53,161 nt of DNA from Novosphingobium lindaniclasticum LE124 (GCF_000445125.1 NZ_ATHL01000047.1:1-53161), one strand, 5' to 3'; shown: positions 36,432 to 45,145, counted from the stretch's first letter. Notes: generated by a model not told the origin, from the sequence alone. Numbers and translations: made by a program.

Positions 36432-38528
36432 ATGAGTCATACCGCTACGGGAAGCAGTGCTTCGACGGTCGCCGTCGATTCGGGGAACAGATCCCTGCGC
36501 GTGCGCAAGTTCGGATCGTCCGGCGCGCGTTCGCGCACATCCTCGCAGTTCAGCCTGCGCCGCACGTTTCGCAATACCGTGCTGATGACGATCGATTTCC
36601 TTGTCCTCTCGATCACGCTGGCGCTGGCGTTCGAACTGATCGGCAAGACGGGTTTCCCCCGGTCGGACGGCCACCTCGGCGCGATCCTGTCGTTCGCGCT
36701 GGTGGTGATCGGGGTGTTCTACACCGCCGGCATCTACCGCCGCAGCTGGCGCTACTTCAGCTTCTCCCACGCGATCCAGCTGGCGATGCTGACGCTTCCC
36801 GCCTTCGCGCTCGCCTGGGTTGCGATCATGATCGTGCCGGGCGTACGGGCCGAGCGCGGCCAGCTCGTGGAGATCGCACTGGCGCAGTGGCTGTTCGCAA
36901 TGACCGCGCTGTTCTTCGTGCGCGGCGCCAGACGCGCCCTGCGCGAGAAGCTGACCTATACCGCCAAGGCCCGCCCGGCCCACATCGACAGCAAGAACCT
37001 GCGCGGCGCACTGCTGGTGGGTTCGCCCGACTGGGCGCTCTCGATCATCGAGATGCTCAAGCACGAGGCCATGCCCAGCTTCTCGGTCACCGGAGTCCTG
37101 CTGCCCTCGGACAACGACACCCTGCAGCAGATCGCCAGCGTGCCGGTGCTGGGCAGCCACGACGATCTTGCCCATGCAGTGGAGACGCTGGAACTGCAGG
37201 GCCGACGCCCCGCTCTGGTGATCGCTTGCGATGACGGCACCGACCTGTCGAACCGCGAGATGGCGCGCCTCACCTCGCGCGCTCGCAACCTCGGCCTCGA
37301 ACTCTCACGCATCCGCGACGGCTGGAGCCACATCCTCCAGCGCAACCACGGCGCTTCGCCCGACGAGCTTTCGGTCAAGGATCTGCTCGGCCGTAGCGAG
37401 TTCACGCTGGAAGGCGAGCAGATCACCAGCCAGATTACCGGCAAATGCGTGCTCGTCACCGGCGCGGGCGGCACCATCGGCGGCGAACTGTGCTGGCAGC
37501 TCGCCAGCTTCCGCCCCTCGCGCCTGGTGCTGGTCGAGCACAGCGAATACCACCTCTACGCGATCGAGATGAAGCTGCGCGAGCAGTATCCGGACCTCGA
37601 CGTCCAGCCCGAGCTTTGCAACATCCGCGAGCGTGACGAAGTGCGCCGCGTATTCGAGCGGCACCGGCCGGTGATCGTCTATCACGCCGCCGCGCTCAAG
37701 CATGTGCCGATCGTCGAGGCCAGTCCCTGCGCCGGGGTCCACACCAACATCCTGGGTACGCGCATCGTGGCCGACGCGGTCTGCGAATATTCGGCCAAGG
37801 CCATGGTCCAGGTCTCCACCGACAAGGCGGTGAACCCGGTGGGCATGATGGGCGCGACCAAGCGCGTGGGCGAACTCTACAGCCAGGCGCTCGACATGTG
37901 CGGCGTGGACGATCCCGAAGCGCCGCGCTTCATGACCGTGCGCTTCGGCAACGTTCTGGGATCCAGCGGCTCGATCGTCCCGCTGTTCCACCGCCAGCTG
38001 CGCGAAGGCCGCGCGCTCACCGTCACCCACCCGGACATCGAGCGGTTCTTCATGACCGTGCGCGAGGCGGTGCAGCTCATCCTCCAGAGCAGTTCGGCGG
38101 CGCTCAGCCAGAACTCGCAGCGCGGAACGATCTTCGTGCTCGACATGGGCAAGGCGGTGCGCATCGTCGACCTCGCCTACCGGATGATCCGCCTTTACGG
38201 TCTCCAGCCGGAGATCGACGTGCCCGTGGAATTCGTGGGCCTGCGCCCCGGCGAAAAGCTCTACGAGGAACTGTTCGACATCTGCGAGGAACAGCTGCCT
38301 TCCGGCATCAAGGGTATCTTCGAAGCGCAGTCCAAGCCGATCCCCCTGCCCTTCATCTCGCGCAGCATCGACCGGCTCGCCCGCGCGGTGGAACTCGGCG
38401 ATCATACCGAGGCGCGGCGAATCACCCATACCCTGGTCAAGGTGCCCAGCGGCAGCGCCGGCTTCGGCGTGGTCGAGAATCCGAGCTGGACCAATTCCCA
38501 GGACACCGACGAACCGGTCAAGGTCTGA
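36432..38528 (+). CDS. Membrane-bound nucleotide-sugar 4,6-dehydratase (CapD/WbpM/PglF type)
   Basis: The 698-residue protein has a Ser-rich N-terminus, about four transmembrane segments (residues 45-160), a CoA-binding-like Rossmann domain (LLVGSPDWALSIIEML) and a C-terminal SDR domain. The SDR domain has NAD motif TGAGGTIGGELC (343-354) and STDKAVNPVGMMGATKR (Lys about 465), as in WbpM, FlaA1 and PglF. Those enzymes convert UDP-GlcNAc to a 4-keto-6-deoxy sugar. The aminotransferase gene follows 13 bases downstream, as expected for the next step to a 4-amino sugar. ATG 36432 gives the normal short cytoplasmic N-terminus; a longer open frame upstream looks non-coding. Confidence 0.93.
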   Translation: MSHTATGSSASTVAVDSGNRSLRVRKFGSSGARSRTSSQFSLRRTFRNTVLMTIDFLVLSITLALAFELIGKTGFPRSDGHLGAILSFALVVIGVFYTAGIYRRSWRYFSFSHAIQLAMLTLPAFALAWVAIMIVPGVRAERGQLVEIALAQWLFAMTALFFVRGARRALREKLTYTAKARPAHIDSKNLRGALLVGSPDWALSIIEMLKHEAMPSFSVTGVLLPSDNDTLQQIASVPVLGSHDDLAHAVETLELQGRRPALVIACDDGTDLSNREMARLTSRARNLGLELSRIRDGWSHILQRNHGASPDELSVKDLLGRSEFTLEGEQITSQITGKCVLVTGAGGTIGGELCWQLASFRPSRLVLVEHSEYHLYAIEMKLREQYPDLDVQPELCNIRERDEVRRVFERHRPVIVYHAAALKHVPIVEASPCAGVHTNILGTRIVADAVCEYSAKAMVQVSTDKAVNPVGMMGATKRVGELYSQALDMCGVDDPEAPRFMTVRFGNVLGSSGSIVPLFHRQLREGRALTVTHPDIERFFMTVREAVQLILQSSSAALSQNSQRGTIFVLDMGKAVRIVDLAYRMIRLYGLQPEIDVPVEFVGLRPGEKLYEELFDICEEQLPSGIKGIFEAQSKPIPLPFISRSIDRLARAVELGDHTEARRITHTLVKVPSGSAGFGVVENPSWTNSQDTDEPVKV

Positions 38529-38541
38529 GGAGACAATCCCC

Positions 38542-39855
38542 GTGAATCTGGCTTCCCCGCCTCCTGTCGAGGACATGTCCTCGACGTCGATCCCGAATGA
38601 CGAGGACTCGTCCTCGACCTTGGAACCTTCCGCTTCGCCGGACAAGGCAGCCGCCTCCCAGGCCCCTGCCGCGCCCCAACCGGTTCGCAGCCTCTGGCCC
38701 CGCCACGAGCCGGACGAGATCGAGGCGGTCGCGCATGTCCTGCGCTCCGGCAAGGTCAATGCCCTGGTGCACGGCGAACAGAACCGCGTTTTCGCCGCGG
38801 ACTTCAGCCGCTTCGCGGGCATGCCGGAAGGCATGTGCCTCGCCAACGGAACGCTGACCCTGGAGGTCGCCTTGCGCGCACTGGGCGTCGGACCCGGCCA
38901 CGAAGTGATCGTGCCCGCCCGCAGTTTCTTCGCCACCGCCGGCTGCGTTCTGGCGATCGGCGCCCTGCCGGTCTTCGCCGATGTCGATCCGGTGAGCCAG
39001 AACATCGATCCGGCTTCGGTGGAACGCCTGGTCACGCCCGCCACCCGCGCGGTGATCTGCGTCCATCTCGGCGGCTGGCCTTGCGACATGGATGCGCTGG
39101 GCGAAATCTGCGCCGAGCACCGCCTCCACCTGATCGAGGACTGCGCCCAGGCCCACGGCGCCACCTGGCGAGGCCGGCAGGTCGGCTCGTTCGGCGCGGC
39201 ATCCTCCTTCTCTTTCTGCACCGACAAGATCATGTCGACCGGGGGCGAAGGCGGCATGCTGCTGCTGCGCGACCACCAGGTCTGGCTGCGTGCCTGGGCC
39301 ATGAAGGACCACGGCAAGAACTACGCCAAAGTCAGCGACCACACCGGTACGCCAGGCGCGTTTCGCTATGTTCACGACACGCCCGGATCCAACTATCGGA
39401 TGACCGAAATGCAGGCCGCGATCGGCCGCTGCCAGCTCGCCAAGCTGCCGCGCTGGCTGGAGGCGCGCCGCCGCAATGCCGAAGTGCTGCTCGGTGCGCT
39501 GCGGGACGTGCCGGGCCTGCTCCTGCCCGAGCCGCCTGCCGAAGTGGCGCATGCCTGGTACAAGTTCACGCTGCGCCTCGACGGCCCCGGCCCGGATGTG
39601 GAGCAACGCCGCGCCGCCGTGCTTGCCGCCCTGCTGGCACGGGGCATCCCCGCCGGCAGCGGTTCCTGTCCCGACATGAGCCGCGAGCATGCGCTGTCCG
39701 CTCTGCCCATCCGCCGCGACGGATCCCTGGCGAATGCCGTGGACCTGGGCCGGCGGACGCTGATGTTCCCGGTCGACCACACCCTCGCGGCGCAGGACAT
39801 GTTGCGCATGGCGGAAGCCCTTCGCGAGGTCATGGCGGAGACCGGCGAGCGATGA
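38542..39855 (+). CDS. DegT/DnrJ/EryC1/StrS family sugar aminotransferase
   Basis: This PLP enzyme would aminate the keto-sugar made by the dehydratase just upstream. The PLP Lys is about residue 229 (SFSFCTDKIMSTGGEGG), and the earlier motifs NGTLTLEVALRALGVGPGHEVIVPA and DCAQAHGA fit the family. The annotated start is GTG 38542 after GAGGAGA. This gives an unusual N-terminal extension of about 47 residues rich in Ser, Asp and Pro before the conserved core begins at WPRHEPDEIE. An ATG at 38575 is possible. The first codons contain a perfect 20-bp palindrome (38566-38585). The stop overlaps the sulfotransferase start (ATGA). Confidence 0.9.
   Translation: MNLASPPPVEDMSSTSIPNDEDSSSTLEPSASPDKAAASQAPAAPQPVRSLWPRHEPDEIEAVAHVLRSGKVNALVHGEQNRVFAADFSRFAGMPEGMCLANGTLTLEVALRALGVGPGHEVIVPARSFFATAGCVLAIGALPVFADVDPVSQNIDPASVERLVTPATRAVICVHLGGWPCDMDALGEICAEHRLHLIEDCAQAHGATWRGRQVGSFGAASSFSFCTDKIMSTGGEGGMLLLRDHQVWLRAWAMKDHGKNYAKVSDHTGTPGAFRYVHDTPGSNYRMTEMQAAIGRCQLAKLPRWLEARRRNAEVLLGALRDVPGLLLPEPPAEVAHAWYKFTLRLDGPGPDVEQRRAAVLAALLARGIPAGSGSCPDMSREHALSALPIRRDGSLANAVDLGRRTLMFPVDHTLAAQDMLRMAEALREVMAETGER
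38566..38585. promoter_or_regulatory. Perfect 20-bp palindrome near the aminotransferase start
   Basis: A perfect palindrome centred on ACATGT with GTCGAGG/CCTCGAC arms spans codons 9-15 of the aminotransferase gene. A second, slightly imperfect GAGGAC-TC-GTCCTC palindrome follows at about 38601-38616. It could be an operator, or an RNA hairpin limiting translation. Confidence 0.4.
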
Positions 39856-40700
39856 TGGCTCCCGAGTGGTATCCTCGCTTCATCGTCATCGGCGCGGTCA
39901 AGGCGGCCACGACCTGGATCCAGGCGCGCCTTCAGGACAATCCGGCCATCTTCATGCCAAGAGCGGAACCGCACTACTTCAGTTCCGAATTCGAACGCGG
40001 GGAAGACTGGTATCGCACTTTCTTCGAGAACCGGCCCCAAGGGGTGCAGATGATCGGCGAGAAATCGGCCGACTACCTCGCCCATCCCCTGGCCGCCGAA
40101 CGCATCGCCCGCGTCATGCCGCAAGCGCGCCTGGTCCTGCAGCTTCGCAATCCGGTGGACCGCGCCTATTCCGACTACAAGATGTTCTACCGGCGCGGCA
40201 CGGTGAACGGCGAGCCGGAGGAGTATCTCCGTTCGCTGGACAACCCTTTTCCGCGCTTTTTGCAGGACGGGCTCTATGCCCGCCATCTCGCCCGCTGGTA
40301 CGATCTGTTCCCGCGCGAGCAGATCCTCGTCTACCTTTACGAGGATGTGACCCTTCAGCCGCAGCGCATCGTCCAGGCGGTCTCCGAGCATATCGGGGTG
40401 CCGCCGGTGTTCCGTCCCGAACTGGCCGGCGAGCGGGAGAACAGCAGCCGCACCGCCATGCTGCCCCTGCCGCTTCGCAAGGCGCTGGCGCCGCTCAAGG
40501 AAACCGTCCGCCCGTTGCGCGGCAAGCCGGTATTCGAGAACGTGCGCGCCCTGCTCGCGCGGGAAATCGCCTATCCCCCGCTGGCGCCGAGCCTTCGTGA
40601 GCAACTGCGCGATTTCTATGCCCGCGACATAGAGACGCTGGAGGCGATCTGCGGGCTGGATCTGTCCCGCTGGAAGATTCCCGCTCGATCGACGGCCTGA
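39852..40700 (+). CDS. PAPS-dependent sulfotransferase
   Basis: The 282-residue protein has the two PAPS sites of the sulfotransferase fold. The 5'-phosphosulfate loop is in FIVIGAVKAATTWIQARL (Lys 17), and the 3'-phosphate site is in LVLQLRNPVDRAYSDYKMFYRRG (Arg and Ser). This form resembles bacterial and heparan-type sulfotransferases that act on carbohydrates (P-loop GxxKxGTTxL). Its ATGA overlap with the aminotransferase stop makes co-translation likely and ties sulfation to the amino-sugar pathway. It is cytoplasmic by sequence, so it should act on a nucleotide sugar or on a lipid-linked intermediate. The acceptor is unknown. Confidence 0.9.
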   Translation: MMAPEWYPRFIVIGAVKAATTWIQARLQDNPAIFMPRAEPHYFSSEFERGEDWYRTFFENRPQGVQMIGEKSADYLAHPLAAERIARVMPQARLVLQLRNPVDRAYSDYKMFYRRGTVNGEPEEYLRSLDNPFPRFLQDGLYARHLARWYDLFPREQILVYLYEDVTLQPQRIVQAVSEHIGVPPVFRPELAGERENSSRTAMLPLPLRKALAPLKETVRPLRGKPVFENVRALLAREIAYPPLAPSLREQLRDFYARDIETLEAICGLDLSRWKIPARSTA

Positions 40701-40720
40701 AAGCGTAGCGCATATCCGTC

Positions 40721-40741
40721 ATCCCGGACATGATCCGGGAT
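40721..40741. repeat. Short GTCCCGG palindromic repeat, copy 4
   Basis: ATCCCGGACATGATCCGGGAT lies 20 bases after the sulfotransferase stop, and may also act as its 3' hairpin. Confidence 0.75.
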
Positions 40742-40809
40742 CGCCGGCAATCCGTCAGGCGCCCTCGCAGCCACGCACCTTGCTGGCAGCGCTTGCGCAA
40801 AGGCCAGCG

Positions 40810-40830
40810 GTCCCGGACCAAGTCCGGGAC
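40810..40830. repeat. Short GTCCCGG palindromic repeat, copy 5
   Basis: GTCCCGGACCAAGTCCGGGAC is the closest to a perfect palindrome of the five copies. It lies 69 bases after copy 4, in the opposite sense. Confidence 0.75.
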
Positions 40831-40884
40831 GAGGTTTGTCCTGGGCGCTCGCAACGGGTAGCCGCGCACTATCGCAGGACATGC

Positions 40885-40915
40885 AAAAGGGAGGGAGCGC
40901 ATCGCGCCCCCTCCC
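40885..40915 (-). terminator. Intrinsic terminator after phoX
   Basis: Read on the minus strand, GGGAGGG and CCCTCCC arms with an inner GCGC pair form a stable hairpin, followed by TTTT. It lies about 36 bases beyond the phoX stop codon. Confidence 0.8.
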
Positions 40916-40950
40916 CTGCATCGTGAACCATCCGGTCTTGCGACCAAGGA

Positions 40951-43419
40951 TCAGAGCGCGACCACGCCGCCGTCGTCCTTGGTGATCGCCACGATCGCCG
41001 AGCGCGGTCGGACGGTGGCGCCCGCTGCACCCGTCTGGCTGTCGGGCCAGTGGCTGGAAGGCGCGGTGGGGGTGCCGTTCTCGCCCGGATGCTGGATGCC
41101 CACGAAGATCGTGCGGCCATCGGGCGTGGTGTCGATGCCGGTGATCTCGCACTCGACCGGGCCTACCAGGAAGCGGCGCAGGTTCGCGGCGGTGGCAGGA
41201 GCGCCGACGATGGTAGCCTGCGTGGCGGTGGCGCCGGTCGAACCGGTGTTGGTGATGGTCTTCGCGCCGCCGTCTCCCACGCGGCCGGGGATCGCCGCCA
41301 GCAGCATGCAGTTGGTGCGGTCGGTAAGAGCGCCGTCGTCGGTCTCGATCCAGAGCACGGGATTGAACTGACCCGCGGCATTGGTGCTGCGCGAGAAGTA
41401 GGCTCCGTCCGGGCTGGAGAAGTCGTTGTCCGCCGTGAGGCCCGACAGGTTGACGTTCGCCCCGGCATCGGCGGCGTCGGCACCGAACAGGTAGATGTCC
41501 CACTTGAAGGTGAGCGCGGCGGTATTGTCGCCGTCTTCGCGAAGGCGGACGATGTGGCCGTTGGGATTGCCGTACTGCGCCGTGTTGGACGTGCCCTTGG
41601 GGTCATTGTAGTGGCGCGGGTTGGCGGCATCAGTGCCGTTCAGCGGACGCCCGGCGGCATTGTTGTTGGTGAGGGTGAGATAGATCTCGCCGGTCACGGG
41701 GTTGCCCGCCGTCCATTCCGGCCGGTCCATCGGCGTCGCGCCCACGGCGTCGGCGGCAAGGCGCGGGTTGACGAGGATGTCGGCCTGATCGGCAAAGACG
41801 TATTCCGGAGTCGAGCCGGCTGCCGGACGGTTGGGCACCGATCCGAACACCAGCGGCAGCCACTGGCCCGAACCGTCGGCATTGAACTTGGCGACGTAGA
41901 GGATGCCGGCGTCGAGGTACTTGTCGCCCATGGCGAGGCGGCTGGTCGAAGCCGCATCGGCCGCCGCGTAAGTCGCCGAGGAGACGAACTTGTAGAGGTA
42001 TTCGCGGCGCGAATCGTCGCCCATGTAGACGCCGAGCTTCTGACCGTTGACGGCCCGCACGAACGCGCCTTCATGGCCGAAGCGGCCCAGGGCGGTGCGC
42101 TTGCGGGGCGTCGATTTCGCGTCGAAGGGATCGATCTCGACCACCCAGCCGTACTGGTTGGGCTCGTTGCGATAATCCTCGGCGGCGCTGGCGCCGATGA
42201 TCGTCGCGTTCCACTTGGTATAGATCGAGTCGGTCGAGTTGGCGAAGGACCAGGCATAGTTGCCGGTGCGGCTGGTCACGCCGTAGCGCGACAGCGCGGT
42301 CAGTTCGCGGGCGCTGCGCTTGGCATCGTCGGCCGCGTCGCGGCGGAAGTAGCCGGCCCAGTTTTCCTCGCAGGTGAGATTGGTCGCCCAGGGCGTCATG
42401 CCGTTGGCGCAATTGTTGATAGTGCCGCGACCCGCCGTGCCGTTCGTCGAGTAAGCCGTGACGAGCAGCGCCGATCCGGCGGCCGGTCCATGGAAGGTCA
42501 TCGGCGTGTTGGGCGTGATGCGGCGGTTGAAGCTGCTGTTCTGGACGTAGGACCACTTGCGGTTACCGGCGTCCACGTATTCGGACACCGAAACGCCGTG
42601 CGCCTCGATTTCCTTGAGCGCTTCGGCAGCCGGGCGCGGGCCGGTGGAGACATTGGTAGGGCCGTTCGGATGCAGGTACTGCACGTTCAGGTTCTCGTGG
42701 TTCTGCACCATGAGGCCCCGTGTCGAGCTGGCGTCGTCGCGCCCGCCCGCTGCCGAGAGGCCGAAGTAATGCAGGGCATCGCCGTGATCGCCGATACGCT
42801 GCGCGAAGTTGCCGTCCGAACCGTCGTTGGCATAGGCGGAGACGCCAGCTGCCAGCGGATCGCCAAGGCGCGTCATGACGGTGACCGAGTAGCCGGCCGG
42901 AACTTTCACGACGTCTTCCAGGCTGTGCGGCACCGCGGCGAAGCCGAGCACGGCGGGCGAGACGCGAACGGTCGTCGTCGCGGTGCGCACTTCGCCGGTG
43001 ACGCTGGTGGCCGAGAAGGTGAAGACGAGATCGGTCGCCGCGCTCACGCCGGGGGCGATGAAGCTGACCGAGGAGCCGGTTCCGGTCAGCGCGACGGTCG
43101 GGCCCGAAGTCTGGGCCCAGTTCGTGACGAAGCCGCCGAAGCCGTTTTCCGGGCTGCCGGTCAGCTTGACCACGCGGCCCGCGCTGGTCGCGGCATTGGC
43201 GCCGGCGCTGACCGCCACGGTGTTCTCGCCGTCATCGTCGCCGCAAGCGGCAAGCAGCGCGGTGCCCATGAACGCCATGGTCGTGGCGCCGGCGCCGCGA
43301 AACAGGGCCTGACGGCGCGAATAACGCTCTGCGGCCATGCTTTCGAGCGAGCGCTCGGTCGTGGCATTGGTATCGACATCGCCGTCGGTGTAGCCGTTGG
43401 CGGGAAGCTGTTCGGTCAT
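40951..43419 (-). CDS. phoX: PhoX-family (DUF839) alkaline phosphatase, Tat-exported lipoprotein
   Basis: PhoX enzymes are calcium- and iron-dependent phosphatases that release phosphate from organic esters outside the inner membrane. The 822-residue product has a Tat-type signal (YSRRQALFRGAG) followed by a lipobox (LLAACG, Cys about 59), so it is probably a lipoprotein. An Ig-like beta domain of about 90 residues follows (VKLTGSPENGFGGFVTNWAQTSGPTVALTG...). The PhoX body begins near LEDVVKVPAGYSVTVMTRLGDP, and LTCEENWAGYF with RFGHEGAF are family segments. No Pho box could be identified with confidence upstream. Confidence 0.9.
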   Translation of the reverse strand: MTEQLPANGYTDGDVDTNATTERSLESMAAERYSRRQALFRGAGATTMAFMGTALLAACGDDDGENTVAVSAGANAATSAGRVVKLTGSPENGFGGFVTNWAQTSGPTVALTGTGSSVSFIAPGVSAATDLVFTFSATSVTGEVRTATTTVRVSPAVLGFAAVPHSLEDVVKVPAGYSVTVMTRLGDPLAAGVSAYANDGSDGNFAQRIGDHGDALHYFGLSAAGGRDDASSTRGLMVQNHENLNVQYLHPNGPTNVSTGPRPAAEALKEIEAHGVSVSEYVDAGNRKWSYVQNSSFNRRITPNTPMTFHGPAAGSALLVTAYSTNGTAGRGTINNCANGMTPWATNLTCEENWAGYFRRDAADDAKRSARELTALSRYGVTSRTGNYAWSFANSTDSIYTKWNATIIGASAAEDYRNEPNQYGWVVEIDPFDAKSTPRKRTALGRFGHEGAFVRAVNGQKLGVYMGDDSRREYLYKFVSSATYAAADAASTSRLAMGDKYLDAGILYVAKFNADGSGQWLPLVFGSVPNRPAAGSTPEYVFADQADILVNPRLAADAVGATPMDRPEWTAGNPVTGEIYLTLTNNNAAGRPLNGTDAANPRHYNDPKGTSNTAQYGNPNGHIVRLREDGDNTAALTFKWDIYLFGADAADAGANVNLSGLTADNDFSSPDGAYFSRSTNAAGQFNPVLWIETDDGALTDRTNCMLLAAIPGRVGDGGAKTITNTGSTGATATQATIVGAPATAANLRRFLVGPVECEITGIDTTPDGRTIFVGIQHPGENGTPTAPSSHWPDSQTGAAGATVRPRSAIVAITKDDGGVVAL

Positions 43420-43530
43420 GGTGTGCCCTGTTCCTGTGACAATCGCACAGGCTAGCTAGGGCCGCTTCATGGCAATTGAGCGCAATAACCGTGTCAGTTC
43501 GATGTAACTTTCACGACAGTATGCGGTAAC

Positions 43531-44259
43531 TCAGACCTCGCTCGGATAGACGCCGCCGAGCACTTTGCCGAAATGGGCAGCGACATGGTCGTTGCACGAA
43601 CAGGCCTTCTCGCTGAGACTGCCCCGATCGGAGACGCTGATGCCGCCGCGCCGGGTGCGGACCAGCCCTTCACGCTTGAAGCGCTGCAGCACGCGGCTGG
43701 CATAGCTGCGGCCGATCCCCATCATCGAGGCAAGCTGTTCCTGCGTCATCGTCACGTCGTTGCGGCCGATCCGATCCACGGCGGCGATCAGCCACTTGGC
43801 GGCGCGCTCCTCGATCGTGTGGACGGCATTGCAGGCGATCGACTGGAAGACTTGTGCCATCATGCAGTCGGCATAGCGCGAGAACAGGCTGGCCAGTGCG
43901 GGAGAACGGCTTTTCGCCTCGTCCAGATGGCGCGTGGGGATGCGCCAGAACAGCCCCCCATGCAATACGTTGGCGCGGGCATAAGCGGGAAGACTGCCGT
44001 GGCTGACCACGCCGCCGAGCGCCCCTTCCCGGCCGACCAGAATCGTCTCGACGGAAATGCCGCTGTCGAGTTCCACGAAGAACGAACAGATCGAGGCGCC
44101 TCGCGGCAGGTAGCAATAGTCCACCTGGTCGCCCGGCTGATAGATCACGTCGCCCGACCGCAGTTGCACTTCGGAGAGATTCGGTTCGAGCAGCGCGAAA
44201 TCTCCGGGCCTCAGCACCGCGAGAAGGTCGCTTTGCTCCAGGCTCGTCTGTGACGCCAT
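43531..44259 (-). CDS. Crp/Fnr family transcriptional regulator
   Basis: The product is about 242 residues, with a cyclic-nucleotide-binding-type beta-roll (FALLEPNLSEVQLRSGDVIYQPGDQVDYCYLPRGASI) and a C-terminal winged helix (MTQEQLASMMGIGRSYASRVLQRFKREGLV). The N-terminal cysteine cluster of FNR is missing. A tail after the HTH reads SEKACSCNDHVAAHFGKVLGG, with a CxC pair that is unusual in the family. I choose ATG 44259, with GGGAG 9 bases upstream; ATG 44265 and 44316 are alternatives. The gene is divergent from the heme oxygenase gene and shares its 277-base upstream space, so it may control the phytochrome operon. Confidence 0.88.
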   Translation of the reverse strand: MASQTSLEQSDLLAVLRPGDFALLEPNLSEVQLRSGDVIYQPGDQVDYCYLPRGASICSFFVELDSGISVETILVGREGALGGVVSHGSLPAYARANVLHGGLFWRIPTRHLDEAKSRSPALASLFSRYADCMMAQVFQSIACNAVHTIEERAAKWLIAAVDRIGRNDVTMTQEQLASMMGIGRSYASRVLQRFKREGLVRTRRGGISVSDRGSLSEKACSCNDHVAAHFGKVLGGVYPSEV

Positions 44260-44536
44260 TTCCATCGGCTCCCTGAAATACCGCGCTGTCACGCCGCCTC
44301 GCATTTTCCGCGCCATAGCGGCATCGTAACGCGAACAATGCGGCAGGCCGCTTGCGGTTCCCTGCGGCTACGTACAGAAGTGAACAGACGGGTCGCATCG
44401 ATATTGATAAAGCGTTACGGAGGAACATTTCTCCGACGCGGGGATTGTGAACCCTCGAACCGAAATCCGGCGCGTCGACGCGGGGATGGGCGCTGGTCCC
44501 ATCGCCCGCAATTGATCTTCTTAGGCGAATTTATCG

Positions 44537-45145
44537 ATGCGGACTGAGAACCTTATTGCCGACACTGCCGATCTGCTCACGGCGCTCAGGGGCGCGACGG
44601 CATCGGCGCACCAGGGGCTCGACGCTGCCTTCGGCTCGCTCGACCTGACCCGCCGGGAGGAGCAGGCCCGCTTCCTTGCCGCCCATGCGATCGGCCTTGA
44701 AGGCCTGTTTCCCGCCGTCCGCGATTTCGCGCGGGACGTGCTCGGCTTCGCTTGCCCTGACTATCCGGCGATGCTGCGTTGCGACCTTGCCGAGCTCGGC
44801 GTGGAGATCGACCTTGCCGCTTATGCCGAAGTCTACGATGCCGCGGCCTCGTCCGGGACATGCTACGTGGTCGCCGGATCGCGCCTGGGCATGACGGTGA
44901 TCCGCCGCGAAGGCTATTGGGGCCGTGATAACGGCAAGCCGTCGCGCTATATGGAGGATGAGGCGGGACACGGCTTGTGGAAGGCGCTGGTGCCCTGGCT
45001 CAAGAGCCGGCGCGCAGACGCCCCGGAGAGTTCCGCAGCGGTAGCCGCCGCCGCAAGCGCGTTCCGGGCCTTCGAACGCGCCTTCGAACAGGCGGGGATC
45101 GTCGCTTCGGTCTCCGGCATTCCGGCGGATGCCGCGCATGGCTGA
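44537..45145 (+). CDS. bphO: Biliverdin-producing heme oxygenase
   Basis: Bacterial heme oxygenase opens heme to biliverdin, the chromophore of bacteriophytochromes. The 202-residue protein has the N-terminal helix with the likely proximal heme ligand His 25 (ATASAHQGLDAAFG). A distal helix segment with YVVAGSRLGMTVIRR resembles the G-x-x-x-G region of HemO/BphO enzymes. Its stop (45143-45145) overlaps the start of the phytochrome gene (45138), so the two are co-translated, a standard bphO-bphP arrangement. The start at 44537 lacks a strong Shine-Dalgarno; no internal start fits better. Confidence 0.9.
   Translation: MRTENLIADTADLLTALRGATASAHQGLDAAFGSLDLTRREEQARFLAAHAIGLEGLFPAVRDFARDVLGFACPDYPAMLRCDLAELGVEIDLAAYAEVYDAAASSGTCYVVAGSRLGMTVIRREGYWGRDNGKPSRYMEDEAGHGLWKALVPWLKSRRADAPESSAAVAAAASAFRAFERAFEQAGIVASVSGIPADAAHG

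Noticed and set aside
44357..44361. GTTCC with AAC about 20 bases away upstream of the Crp/Fnr gene as an EcfG promoter.
   Set aside because: The spacing of 20 bases does not fit the consensus.
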